Both the position numbers and the translations under genes were made by a program. A stretch of 38,421 nucleotides of DNA from an uncultured Lewinella sp. (lineage in GTDB: Bacteria > Bacteroidota > Bacteroidia > Chitinophagales > Saprospiraceae): positions 1 through 38,421 of the forward strand of contig CAJXPD010000077.1 of assembly GCA_913057785.1 (NCBI GenBank), in the 5' to 3' direction. Below the pieces are notes generated by a model. The model did not search any database. It saw nothing but the letters and a program-made list of their open reading frames with translations, and was not told the origin of the DNA. Every line of letters starts with the position of its first letter. Positions within the stretch are counted from its first letter, which is position 1. This document shows positions 9,476 through 16,628 of the stretch, in pieces.

Positions 9476-11189
9476 GTTGGCCATCAATATTTGGGTGATT
9501 ACGCTATTGCTTCCTTCTACCATGTTGGCACAGGAAGAGGTAGATCTATTCATTTGGGCCGGGCAATCCAACGCGCAAGGCTGGACAGGTGATGGTGCCT
9601 ATTACCCTGAACATGAACAAGAATTAGATTCTGCGATCCTGCTCAACTGGACCTTTCATGGGCGGGAGAGTTCAGGAGGAAAATGGGGGCCAATGCAGGC
9701 CCAGAGAGGACGGTATGCTGCAGGTCACTTTGGACCGGAAGTCAGTTTTGGCCGGGAAATGGTGAAAGCGGGATACCATCCGGCCATTTTCAAGTACTGT
9801 CTAGGCGCCACCGGTCTCAAGCGCGATTGGAAAGCGCCAGGAACAGGCGGCATTTATGATGAAATGATCGAAAAGCTCAAGCTGGCGATAGAAAACCTGG
9901 AACAGGAAGGCTATCGTGTAAATATTCGCGGGTTTGTGTGGATTCAAGGGGAATCTGATGCAGGAGACGAAGCCGCAGCAACAGCCTATCTAGAAAACCT
10001 TAGCCGCATGATCGATCATCTTCAAGAGGAAGTACTGCACGAGCCAGATCTGAAGGTCATCTTAGGTGTTGATGAGCAACATGCCTATGTACGAGAAAGA
10101 CCTATCATAGTACATGCCCAAAAGAATTTGGCTAATGAGGACCAAAACATCCTTTATACCAGCATGTACGGTTTGCCCAAGGCGGATGCCACACATCTGA
10201 CGCCAGCCGGTTTAGTACAGCATGGCCTACGCATTTTTAATGCCTACCAACTCCTTGCAGAAAATGAATCTGCTGAAACGCCTGCCTCCACCTTTGCGGA
10301 CAGTTGGGAGTATGTCGGTATCGCTGTGGAAGAACTGGGCTATACTCGTTGGCCTTGTGAACTCAAAGTTGATCCGGGTTGGCGTACCCATAGCGAAATT
10401 GCTCATTATGTCGGTGATTCGCCGGAAGGCCCCTTTGTCTTTTCCGATATAGCTATCAAGAGAGAAATGGGTGAGACCAAAGGAAAAGCGCCACATAACC
10501 CGACCATTCACAAAGTGGAGGGTGGCTATGCGCTGCTCTATATTGCCAATGATGGGTTGAAAGAACACCCAGCCAATCAGTACATTTGCCTATCAACGTC
10601 GAAAAGCCTGTACGGCCCATGGGAAAAAGTCGGGGAAGATGGCGTTATTTTGCGCCCCCCCACTAGTCTGAATTATTGGAACTACCAAGCTAGCAACGGC
10701 GTGAATAACCCAGCCCTCCTTCAGCATCCCGACGGCGGTTTTTTTCTGTACTTCAAATCCGAAAAGGCGCGTATGGGATTAGCTGTGGCTGAACAACTGG
10801 AAGGTCCTTATGTTCAACTGCCTTTTCCAGTCACCAGTAATGATAGGAATATCGAAGATGGTTATGCCTTTCTGTACAAAGATAAGTTTGCCCTACTAAC
10901 CACCGATAATCATGGGATGATAGAGGCGGGTGGCGGTATCCTTTGGACTTCGACAGACGGCATTCATTTTGATCAGTATGAAAAAGGCTTTCACCGCATC
11001 AATGCTTATACTACCATCGATATGGAGAAGGCAGCAGTCCACTATGGTCCGATGGGGAGAGCATATGCCAAATTCGAACGCCCACAAATCCTTATCATGG
11101 ATGGACAGCCCGCTTATCTTTATGTTCCCTCTGGCACTAATATCTATGGTGGGGAATGTACCCTGAGTTATGTACTGAAATTCAAGTAA
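9456..11189 (+). CDS. Bifunctional protein: SASA/CE6-like acetylesterase fused to GH43-like beta-propeller
   Basis: A 577-residue protein with a signal peptide (about 1-25). Residues 27-270 are a sialate O-acetylesterase-like SGNH domain: GQSNAQG (nucleophile Ser38), WIQGESD, and DATHLTPAG with Asp244/His247 completing the triad. Residues about 280-577 form repeated propeller-type motifs (EGPFVFSD, YGPWEKVG, EGPYVQLP) typical of GH43/GH117/GH130-like folds, with PHNPTIHKVEGGYALLYIAND as a likely blade edge. The simplest reading is one polypeptide that both deacetylates and hydrolyses a decorated glycan, or an esterase with a propeller binding module. It starts inside the previous gene (20 bp overlap). 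Domain calls are good; the activity of the propeller half is uncertain because its catalytic acids are not obvious. Confidence 0.8.
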   Translation: MKCLQNKLAINIWVITLLLPSTMLAQEEVDLFIWAGQSNAQGWTGDGAYYPEHEQELDSAILLNWTFHGRESSGGKWGPMQAQRGRYAAGHFGPEVSFGREMVKAGYHPAIFKYCLGATGLKRDWKAPGTGGIYDEMIEKLKLAIENLEQEGYRVNIRGFVWIQGESDAGDEAAATAYLENLSRMIDHLQEEVLHEPDLKVILGVDEQHAYVRERPIIVHAQKNLANEDQNILYTSMYGLPKADATHLTPAGLVQHGLRIFNAYQLLAENESAETPASTFADSWEYVGIAVEELGYTRWPCELKVDPGWRTHSEIAHYVGDSPEGPFVFSDIAIKREMGETKGKAPHNPTIHKVEGGYALLYIANDGLKEHPANQYICLSTSKSLYGPWEKVGEDGVILRPPTSLNYWNYQASNGVNNPALLQHPDGGFFLYFKSEKARMGLAVAEQLEGPYVQLPFPVTSNDRNIEDGYAFLYKDKFALLTTDNHGMIEAGGGILWTSTDGIHFDQYEKGFHRINAYTTIDMEKAAVHYGPMGRAYAKFERPQILIMDGQPAYLYVPSGTNIYGGECTLSYVLKFK

Positions 11190-11201
11190 ATCATTACCGA
11201 A

Positions 11202-11906
11202 ATGAGCGCGCAAAGATTGAAAGCAAAAGCTTTACCGATACTATTTATATTATGCCTAATGAACCTGGGCTGTGAGCAAGCGGTCCAGCAGGTAGCTTGC
11301 GTTGGGGACAGCATTACCTTTGGGGCCCGCTTGGAAGACCCTGATACCTACTCCTACCCCGCTCAACTTCAACTCATGCTAGGTGACAAATACCAAGTCC
11401 ATAACCTAGGTGTAGGCAGTTGCACCTTGATCCGGAAAGGTACACCCACGGTCTGGGATCAACTTTCGAAGATTAAGGCGCTGAAGCCAGATATTGTGGT
11501 CATTAGCCTAGGCACCAATGACACTTGTGGAGTAGGCACCTGTGGCAATCGGAAATGTTGGGAATACAAGGAGGAATACAAACAGGACTATTTGGATCTA
11601 ATTGACTCCTTGAACACCATAGCTTCCTCTCCGCGCATTTGGATCTGCGCTCCTTCACCCATGGTCCTTGAAACGCCGGGTTTGAGTAAGGAACGACAGG
11701 AAGGCCTTGGGATTAGAAAGCCCAGGCTAGGGGAAATTATTGCTTGGGTGAAAGAAGTAGCACAGGAGAAGGAGCTAAACTTTATCGATCTCAATACTCC
11801 ACTGGATCATCGACCTGAACTTTTTACAGAGAAAGATGGCGTACACCCGAATAAAGATGGATATCGAGCCATTGCCGACCTGGTTTATCAATCTATTAGC
11901 CAGTAG
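11202..11906 (+). CDS. SGNH/GDSL-family esterase lipoprotein
   Basis: A 234-residue lipoprotein (lipobox LMNLGC). The four SGNH blocks are present: GDSIT (Ser37), LGVGS (Gly), GTND (Asn) and DGVHPNKDGY (Asp212/His215). Enzymes of this fold hydrolyse acyl esters on sugars or lipids. It begins 12 bp after the fusion gene and is the last gene of the rightward cluster, so a second deacylation step on the same glycan is likely. An unusual cluster of Cys residues (DTCGVGTCGNRKCW) could form disulfides. The 3' end overlaps the convergent YitT gene by 11 bp. Confidence 0.88.
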   Translation: MSAQRLKAKALPILFILCLMNLGCEQAVQQVACVGDSITFGARLEDPDTYSYPAQLQLMLGDKYQVHNLGVGSCTLIRKGTPTVWDQLSKIKALKPDIVVISLGTNDTCGVGTCGNRKCWEYKEEYKQDYLDLIDSLNTIASSPRIWICAPSPMVLETPGLSKERQEGLGIRKPRLGEIIAWVKEVAQEKELNFIDLNTPLDHRPELFTEKDGVHPNKDGYRAIADLVYQSISQ

Positions 11907-12789
11907 TCATTGACCACAGAGACTTAAGGCCTTGCTTACTCAGGTACTTGCGGAGGATACCTCCTTGGATGGCATTGACATCAAACTCGATGATAAAGGC
12001 TTTCTTGTCCACTTTATTGATCGCCTTGTACGTTTTGCGAATGTCGATTCGATTGATCACCATCTGCATGACTTGTAGATCCTCCTGCTGCCCGCGGGAA
12101 CCGTACCCCTTGACCCCTTGATAGATGGTCATACCCGTTCCTACTTCCTCGATCAGCAGCTTCTCTAAGGCCGATGCCTCATTCGAAACAATCAGCAAAC
12201 CAATATAGTCCTCAAAGCCCTCAATCATGTAGTCGATTACTTTCGCCGTGACGAGATAGGTAAGCACCGAATACATAGCGACCTCCACGGAAAGTAGTTT
12301 TGCCGTAATCGCAAAGAGAATAACATTGAAGGTTAAAATGACCTTCCCAATGCTGATGCCGTAATACTCATTAGCAAATATTCCCAAGATTTCAGCTCCA
12401 TCCAAAACTGCCCCATTCTTTATCGTAAGCCCAATTCCTGCCCCAAGAAATAAGCCACCAAAAATCGCAATCAGAAGTTTGTCTTCTGTAATTGGCACGA
12501 AGTTCTCAAAATGAATAAATAAGGCTAATCCAATGATGGATACCATCGATTTGTATACAATTCTTCTCGACACTGTATACCAGGCCAAGCCTAGGAAAGG
12601 TATACTGATCCCTACTAATAAGTAGGAAATATCAAGCTGTGTTTTTTCACTAATCAAGATGGCAATTCCCGTCACGCCGCCGTCAAGGAATCCATTGGGT
12701 AACAAGAATGCCTTAAGGCCAATACTCGCCAGTAGTATCCCGATCACGATTTGAAGGTATTCAGAGATCAAATCAATCCACTTGGTCAT
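11896..12789 (-). CDS. YitT family membrane protein (DUF161 + DUF2179)
   Basis: A 297-residue protein with about five or six hydrophobic helices in residues 10-190, including LLPNGFLDGGVTGIAIL and NGAVLDGAEILGI, the paired glycine-rich motifs of the YitT/DUF161 family. A soluble C-terminal DUF2179 domain follows (GTGMTIYQGVKGYGSRGQQEDLQVMQMV). The function of the family is not established. It reads leftward, converging on the SGNH gene and diverging from the GH31 gene, and appears unrelated to the glycan cluster. Confidence 0.9.
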   Translation of the reverse strand: MTKWIDLISEYLQIVIGILLASIGLKAFLLPNGFLDGGVTGIAILISEKTQLDISYLLVGISIPFLGLAWYTVSRRIVYKSMVSIIGLALFIHFENFVPITEDKLLIAIFGGLFLGAGIGLTIKNGAVLDGAEILGIFANEYYGISIGKVILTFNVILFAITAKLLSVEVAMYSVLTYLVTAKVIDYMIEGFEDYIGLLIVSNEASALEKLLIEEVGTGMTIYQGVKGYGSRGQQEDLQVMQMVINRIDIRKTYKAINKVDKKAFIIEFDVNAIQGGILRKYLSKQGLKSLWSMTTG

Positions 12790-12998
12790 GTTTTATGAAT
12801 TTGGTTGTTAGCTGTAAAATAGGAGGCTATCCCCTGTTAGTCTTACGACAGTCGGTCGGATAAAACCTATGGGGGAGGATCAGTTTTTATAGTTTGAAGC
12901 AGTTTTACCAGCACCGTCTCTAGCCCAATATTCCCCTTTATTTTAGCATGCAGCACCAGCGCTAATTTTAGTATCTTTCATCATCTACTAATTTGTGA

Positions 12999-15179
12999 AT
13001 GATGAATCAAAGCATGCTATCCAACACCAAGACCATTTTTTGTCTCTTCTTGTTTATTTATCACTCAACTTATTTGTCCGCGCAAAACACGAAGCTGAGT
13101 GGGATGGATCAAATGAAGTGGAAAAAAGTACTACCTGGCGTTTGGAAAGCGGAGATTGGCGAATTGCAGTTAGATCCTTTCAACTACACCAACCCTCCTA
13201 AAGCTAAGGCCATCCAGAACCTCGGTGAAGCAAGTTTTCCATTCGATGCGCAAAAGACACTCCACCATCAGACCCCAACGCGCATTGGGATTCGACTACC
13301 ATTGGAGGAGGAGGAAAAAATCTATGGACTAGGCTTGGAGTTTGAAGGTATAAATCGACGCAAGCAGGTCTACACCTTGAAGGTGGATCATTATGGTGGC
13401 GTGAAGGGTTATACCCACGCGCCAGTCCCCTTTTACATATCGAGCAAGGGGTACGGGGTTTTAATTAATTCTCCGCAGCGAGTGAAAATCCATGTAGGTG
13501 TCAGTAATCGAAAAGATAGTCAACTTCCTGAGTTGGTTGATCGGACCACCGGAGGGAACAAATGGGCCGCTCGCCCACTTTCTGATGCAGTCGAAGCAAG
13601 TGCCATTGGCACTGGGATGGAAGTTTATGTCTTCGCTGGCAATACTGTACTCGAGGTCGTACAGCGGTACAACTTATTTTGCGGGGGTGGAGTACTACCG
13701 CCCAAATGGGGTTTGGGATTCTGGCATCGGGTTCATACGCAAAGTTCGGATCAAGATGTGTACAAAGAAATAGCAGATTTTGAAAAGAATGACTTTCCCT
13801 TGGACGTGATCGGCCTGGAGCCCGGCTGGCAGAGTTTCGCCTATCCTTGTTCCTATGATTGGGATGAATCGCGCTTCCCTGATCCAGGAAAGTTTGTGGA
13901 TGCGCTGTCTCAGAAAGGAATCAAGGTCAATCTTTGGGAGAATCCCTATGTCGCTCCAAGTTCAAGTATGTACTCCTCTATCAAGCCTTATACTGGGAGC
14001 CATACGGTCTGGTTAGGAGAGGTCCCAGATTATACCCTAGAAGCAGCCCAAAAAGTATTACTGGGCCATCATCAAAAGAAACACTTGGATCTGGGTGTCA
14101 GCGGATATAAGCTCGATGAGGTAGACGGCTATGACGTCTGGTTATGGCCTGATCACGCTTCTTTCCCTTCTGGACATGATGCCGTTGAAGTTAGACAACT
14201 CTATGGACTCATTTTACAGCACCTTTTGCAAGAACATTTGCGAAAGCAAAATCGAAGGACTTACAACTTGGTCCGTTCCTCCTATATTGGCGCTAGCGAT
14301 AAAAGTGCCGTCATTTACAGTGACTACTACCAGCACAAGCCTTATGTAACGGCCCTCGCTAACTCATCTCTGACTGGCCTGTTGTGGACTCCTGAAATAA
14401 GGAGTGCAAAATCTGCCGAAGAATGGATCCGGCGATTCCAGACGGTCTGCTTCTCTCCCATGATGATGCTGAATGCCTGGTACAGCGGTACAAAACCCTG
14501 GAGTTTTCCAGAAGTGACCGATCAGGTCCGAGAAGTCATCGTGCTGAGAAAAAGGCTCCTCCCCTACCTCTATACTGCTTTCCATAATTATCAAAGCAGT
14601 GGCAGCCCTCCCTTCAGAGCAATGGTGCTAGAACAGGGATTCGCTGAAGATGAAAAACTAGTTGGTGGCCAGTTGGACGATATCACCAATCCATATGCCG
14701 AACTACAAAGGCTAGAGGTCAGTGATCAGTACATGATGGGACCTTCGATCTTGGTAGCTCCAATTTTTACGGGTGAGAAGAGCCGAAAGGTTATTTTACC
14801 GAAGGGGAAATGGTATGATTTCTACACTGGCCAATTTGTCGGAGATGGAGAGTCAATCACTGTCAAGGCAACGCTGGGCCAGATTCCGCTTTTCGTCAAG
14901 GATGGTGGAATTATCCCAATGATTGCCGAAGGGGAAGATCTTAATAGCGACACTCCCAAGTTGGAGGTCCGCCACTACGGTACGACAACGGCGAGCTACT
15001 TGCTTTACAATGATGATGGAGTAAGTTATGATTTTGAAAATGGAGCCTACTCGATTACGGAATTAGTGGTTAGTCGTAGGAAAGGTGGGAAATTACAGGG
15101 AAAACGCAAGCTTACAACAGCTTACCAAGGGTTTGACTATGGTAAAATTGATTGGAAATGGATGAGCGCGGGAAAATAG
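12999..15179 (+). CDS. GH31 family alpha-glycosidase, secreted, divergent subgroup
   Basis: A 726-residue protein with a signal peptide (about 8-28). An N-terminal beta domain is followed by a GH31 barrel with the nucleophile motif GYKLDEVDGYD, Asp373 being the predicted nucleophile; typical GH31 enzymes have WxDMNE there. The general-acid region reads YSDYY instead of the usual W-x-G-D, so the subgroup is atypical. A GH31 C-terminal sandwich follows (SILVAPIFTG, PKGKWYDFYTG, YNDDG). GH31 includes alpha-glucosidases, alpha-xylosidases and sulfoquinovosidases; specificity is open. The doublet ATGATG places the start at 12999. A -7-like TATCTTTC lies at 12972-12979. It is monocistronic. Confidence 0.88.
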   Translation: MMNQSMLSNTKTIFCLFLFIYHSTYLSAQNTKLSGMDQMKWKKVLPGVWKAEIGELQLDPFNYTNPPKAKAIQNLGEASFPFDAQKTLHHQTPTRIGIRLPLEEEEKIYGLGLEFEGINRRKQVYTLKVDHYGGVKGYTHAPVPFYISSKGYGVLINSPQRVKIHVGVSNRKDSQLPELVDRTTGGNKWAARPLSDAVEASAIGTGMEVYVFAGNTVLEVVQRYNLFCGGGVLPPKWGLGFWHRVHTQSSDQDVYKEIADFEKNDFPLDVIGLEPGWQSFAYPCSYDWDESRFPDPGKFVDALSQKGIKVNLWENPYVAPSSSMYSSIKPYTGSHTVWLGEVPDYTLEAAQKVLLGHHQKKHLDLGVSGYKLDEVDGYDVWLWPDHASFPSGHDAVEVRQLYGLILQHLLQEHLRKQNRRTYNLVRSSYIGASDKSAVIYSDYYQHKPYVTALANSSLTGLLWTPEIRSAKSAEEWIRRFQTVCFSPMMMLNAWYSGTKPWSFPEVTDQVREVIVLRKRLLPYLYTAFHNYQSSGSPPFRAMVLEQGFAEDEKLVGGQLDDITNPYAELQRLEVSDQYMMGPSILVAPIFTGEKSRKVILPKGKWYDFYTGQFVGDGESITVKATLGQIPLFVKDGGIIPMIAEGEDLNSDTPKLEVRHYGTTTASYLLYNDDGVSYDFENGAYSITELVVSRRKGGKLQGKRKLTTAYQGFDYGKIDWKWMSAGK

Positions 15180-15269
15180 CAAATTGACTACCCTACTCCG
15201 TGAATCTTCGACAGAAAGAAAGTAGCCATAAAAATCCTGCTGTGAACTAAAAAAATTTATTAGTTGTTC

Positions 15270-15300
15270 TTGTTCATGTAAGAAAATGGTTGTAAGTTTG
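15270..15300 (+). promoter_or_regulatory. Promoter of the tRNA-Arg region
   Basis: TTG at 15270-15272, 20 nt of spacer, then TAAGTTTG at 15293-15300: an exact fit to the Bacteroidota TTG-N19-21-TAnnTTTG promoter. Transcription would start near 15305 and run through two small hairpins (TTTCTC/GAGAAA at 15334-15348; TTCATT/AATGAA near 15363-15377) into the degenerate tRNA and then the intact tRNA. Confidence 0.65.
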
Positions 15301-15383
15301 CAACCGCTTTGGGGCAATGGCCCACTAGAGCATTTCTCAAAGAGAAATATTGATTTCTTTAATTCATTGTAAATGAATGATTT

Positions 15384-15498
15384 GGCTCCGTAGCAATTGC
15401 CTGTCTACCGACAGGTAGAGATACCCGCCTACCGGCAGGCAGGGAGCATCCCGATCACAGATCGGGAAGGTTCCAGGTTCGAAGACGCTAGGAGTGAT
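15384..15498 (+). pseudogene. Decayed tRNA-Arg copy with palindromic insert
   Basis: The first 11 nt (GGCTCCGTAGC) equal the 5' end of the intact tRNA-Arg downstream. The D-loop (AATTG) is interrupted by about 44 nt containing two palindromic units, after which GAGC-A resumes. The anticodon arm is replaced by CCCGAT...ATCGGG, the variable/T-arm segment AGGTTCCAGGTTCGA is exact, and the 3' acceptor is degenerate (AGGAGTGA against CGGAGTCA). It cannot fold as a normal tRNA and is read as a broken tandem duplicate. Confidence 0.7.
15400..15442 (+). repeat. Two tandem diverged palindromic units inside the tRNA remnant
   Basis: CCTGTCTACCGACAGGTAG (15400-15418) and CCCGCCTACCGGCAGGCAG (15424-15442) are two versions of one 19-nt unit at 24-nt spacing, each able to form a short stem around TACC. 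Similar GC-rich palindromes are common as dispersed repeats in Bacteroidota genomes, which suggests insertion of a mobile repeat into the tRNA copy. Only two copies are visible here. Confidence 0.55.
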
Positions 15499-15532
15499 TA
15501 CAGATCAATTTGTATTCTTTGAAATAGTTTTT

Positions 15533-15606
15533 GGCTCCGTAGCTTAATTGGATAGAGCACCTGACTACGGATCAGGAGGTTCCAGGTTCGAGTCCTGGCG
15601 GAGTCA
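15533..15606 (+). tRNA. tRNA-Arg (anticodon ACG)
   Basis: 74 nt folding into a complete cloverleaf. The acceptor GGCTCCG pairs with CGGAGTC (one G-U) with discriminator A. The D-arm is GCTT/GAGC, the anticodon stem CCTGA/TCAGG with loop CTACGGA (anticodon ACG, U33 present), and the T-arm CCAGG/CCTGG with loop TTCGAGT. CCA is not encoded. It reads CGN arginine codons after A34 deamination. It lies between two partial copies of itself. Confidence 0.96.
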
Positions 15607-15677
15607 CTTTGATTTGGTGTAAGAGCCAGGAAGAGAAGTTTATCCCGATTCTATGTATAGGAAAGGGATCATCGGGA

Positions 15678-15694
15678 AGTCCTGGCGGAGTCAC
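15678..15694 (+). repeat. Exact copy of the tRNA-Arg 3' end
   Basis: AGTCCTGGCGGAGTCAC repeats exactly the 17 nt at 15591-15607 (3' T-arm, acceptor strand and following C). It is preceded by an ATCCCGAT...ATCGGGA hairpin like the one in the upstream tRNA remnant, so both sides carry the same kind of palindrome joined to tRNA sequence. It may be a duplication scar or an att-like repeat; no integrase is present. Confidence 0.7.
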
Positions 15695-15702
15695 TATTAT
15701 GT

Positions 15703-15773
15703 TAGATTTGTTGGGCGCTCCATTCTTGGCACTGGCTAAGGTTGGAGCGTTCGAACGCTAAAGCGGCAGTGTT
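15703..15773 (+). promoter_or_regulatory. Promoter and structured leader of rpmB-rpmG
   Basis: TAGATTTG at 15703-15710 is an exact -7 element; no TTG lies 20 nt upstream. The leader then holds CGCTCCA (15716-15722) pairing with TGGAGCG (15743-15749), and a 14-nt perfect palindrome AGCGTTCGAACGCT (15746-15759). The two helices share bases 15746-15749 and exclude each other, just before the rpmB start at 15774. This looks like an autoregulatory ribosomal-protein leader, by inference. Confidence 0.45.
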
Positions 15774-16022
15774 ATGTCTAAAGTATGTCAATTGACGGGT
15801 AAGCGCCCAATCTCGGGAAACAATGTGTCTCACTCTAATCGTAAGACCAAGCGTCGTTTTGTGCCTAATTTGCACAAGAAGCGTTTCTTCATTCCTGAAA
15901 CGGGAGAATGGGTGACTTTGAAAGTATCTTCTTCTGCCATCCGCAACATCAACAAGCTAGGTATTTATGCTTACTTGAAGAAGTTGGAGCGCAAAGGAGT
16001 TGATACTGGTGTTAAATTATAA
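15774..16022 (+). CDS. rpmB: 50S ribosomal protein L28
   Basis: An 82-residue basic protein starting MSKVCQLTGKRPISGNNVSHSNRKTKRRF, the classic L28 N-terminus, ending with LKKLERKGVDTGVKL. L28 is a late-assembling large-subunit protein. The Zn-binding Cys pairs of some L28 forms are absent apart from Cys5, as is usual in this phylum. It is followed 27 bp later by rpmG in the conserved Bacteroidota order rpmB-rpmG-DUF4295-ftsY. Confidence 0.97.
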   Translation: MSKVCQLTGKRPISGNNVSHSNRKTKRRFVPNLHKKRFFIPETGEWVTLKVSSSAIRNINKLGIYAYLKKLERKGVDTGVKL

Positions 16023-16049
16023 TTTGATTACTATTTAAGTATTTATATC

Positions 16050-16238
16050 ATGGCAAAGAAGAGTAAAGGAAATCGCCAGCAAATCATCTTGGAATGTACC
16101 GAACACAAGAAATCTGGTATGCCCGGTACTTCTCGGTATGTGACGCAAAAGAACAGGAAGAATACGCCTGATAGACTAGAGCTAAAGAAATACAATCCTA
16201 TACTTAAGCGCGTAACTGTACACCGAGAGATTAAGTAA
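16050..16238 (+). CDS. rpmG: 50S ribosomal protein L33
   Basis: A 62-residue basic protein (MAKKSKGNRQQIILECTEHK...) with the L33 core SRYVTQKNRKNTPDRLELKKYNP. Only one Cys is present, so this is the zinc-free (C-minus) form. Sits near the peptidyl-tRNA exit region of the large subunit. Co-transcribed with rpmB. Confidence 0.97.
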   Translation: MAKKSKGNRQQIILECTEHKKSGMPGTSRYVTQKNRKNTPDRLELKKYNPILKRVTVHREIK

Positions 16239-16248
16239 GATTTTGCAC

Positions 16249-16279
16249 TTGCATGATCAAGTGGATATCCTTATTTTTG
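16249..16279 (+). promoter_or_regulatory. Internal promoter before the DUF4295 gene
   Basis: TTG (16249-16251), 20-nt spacer, TATTTTTG (16272-16279): an exact Bacteroidota promoter match 39 nt upstream of the DUF4295 start. The small gene can therefore be expressed independently of rpmB-rpmG. Confidence 0.55.
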
Positions 16280-16317
16280 ACATCCTTACAGCACTTCACG
16301 CTTAAAATTCGAATATT

Positions 16318-16491
16318 ATGGCAAAGGTATCAAAGAACGCACGGGTCGCGCAACGTAAAGCTAACGCTGGATCGGGTCGTGACTTTGTAAAAGTAGTTCA
16401 AAGTGTAAAGAATCCTAAGACTGGAACATACTCTTATAAAGAGGTGATGATCCACAAGGATAAAGTGAAAGAATTCTTGGCTAAGAAATAA
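16318..16491 (+). CDS. DUF4295 family small basic protein
   Basis: A 57-residue lysine-rich protein starting MAKVSKNARVAQRKANAGSG and ending in EFLAKK, matching the small DUF4295 proteins that follow rpmG across Bacteroidota. Its position and charge (nucleic-acid-binding-like) suggest a ribosome-associated role, which is inference. A strong terminator follows 25 bp later. Confidence 0.88.
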   Translation: MAKVSKNARVAQRKANAGSGRDFVKVVQSVKNPKTGTYSYKEVMIHKDKVKEFLAKK

Positions 16492-16515
16492 GACCAAGAC
16501 TGACTTTCAGCCCCC

Positions 16516-16549
16516 AAAGAGGCTTTTCTGACCAAGGAAAGCCTCTTTG
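16516..16549 (+). terminator. Intrinsic terminator after the DUF4295 gene
   Basis: Perfect 11-bp stem AAAGAGGCTTT / AAAGCCTCTTT with a 12-nt loop, whose 3' arm ends in CTTT followed by GTGCATTTG. It separates the ribosomal protein unit from ftsY. Confidence 0.7.
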
Positions 16550-16628
16550 TGCATTTGTAGATATTGATATCCTCTTCATAAATAGGTTGGAATCAAACCT
16601 TCCCGCCGCTTTCTAATCCACCATCGCT

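Noticed and set aside
15400..15694. Repeated palindromes around the tRNA as a CRISPR-like array
   Set aside because: Only two diverged units with 5-nt gaps and unrelated hairpins; no spacers of regular length and no cas genes.
15533..15694. tRNA with repeated 3' end as an integrated genomic island boundary
   Set aside because: The repeats enclose fewer than 90 bp and no integrase is present; at most a scar.
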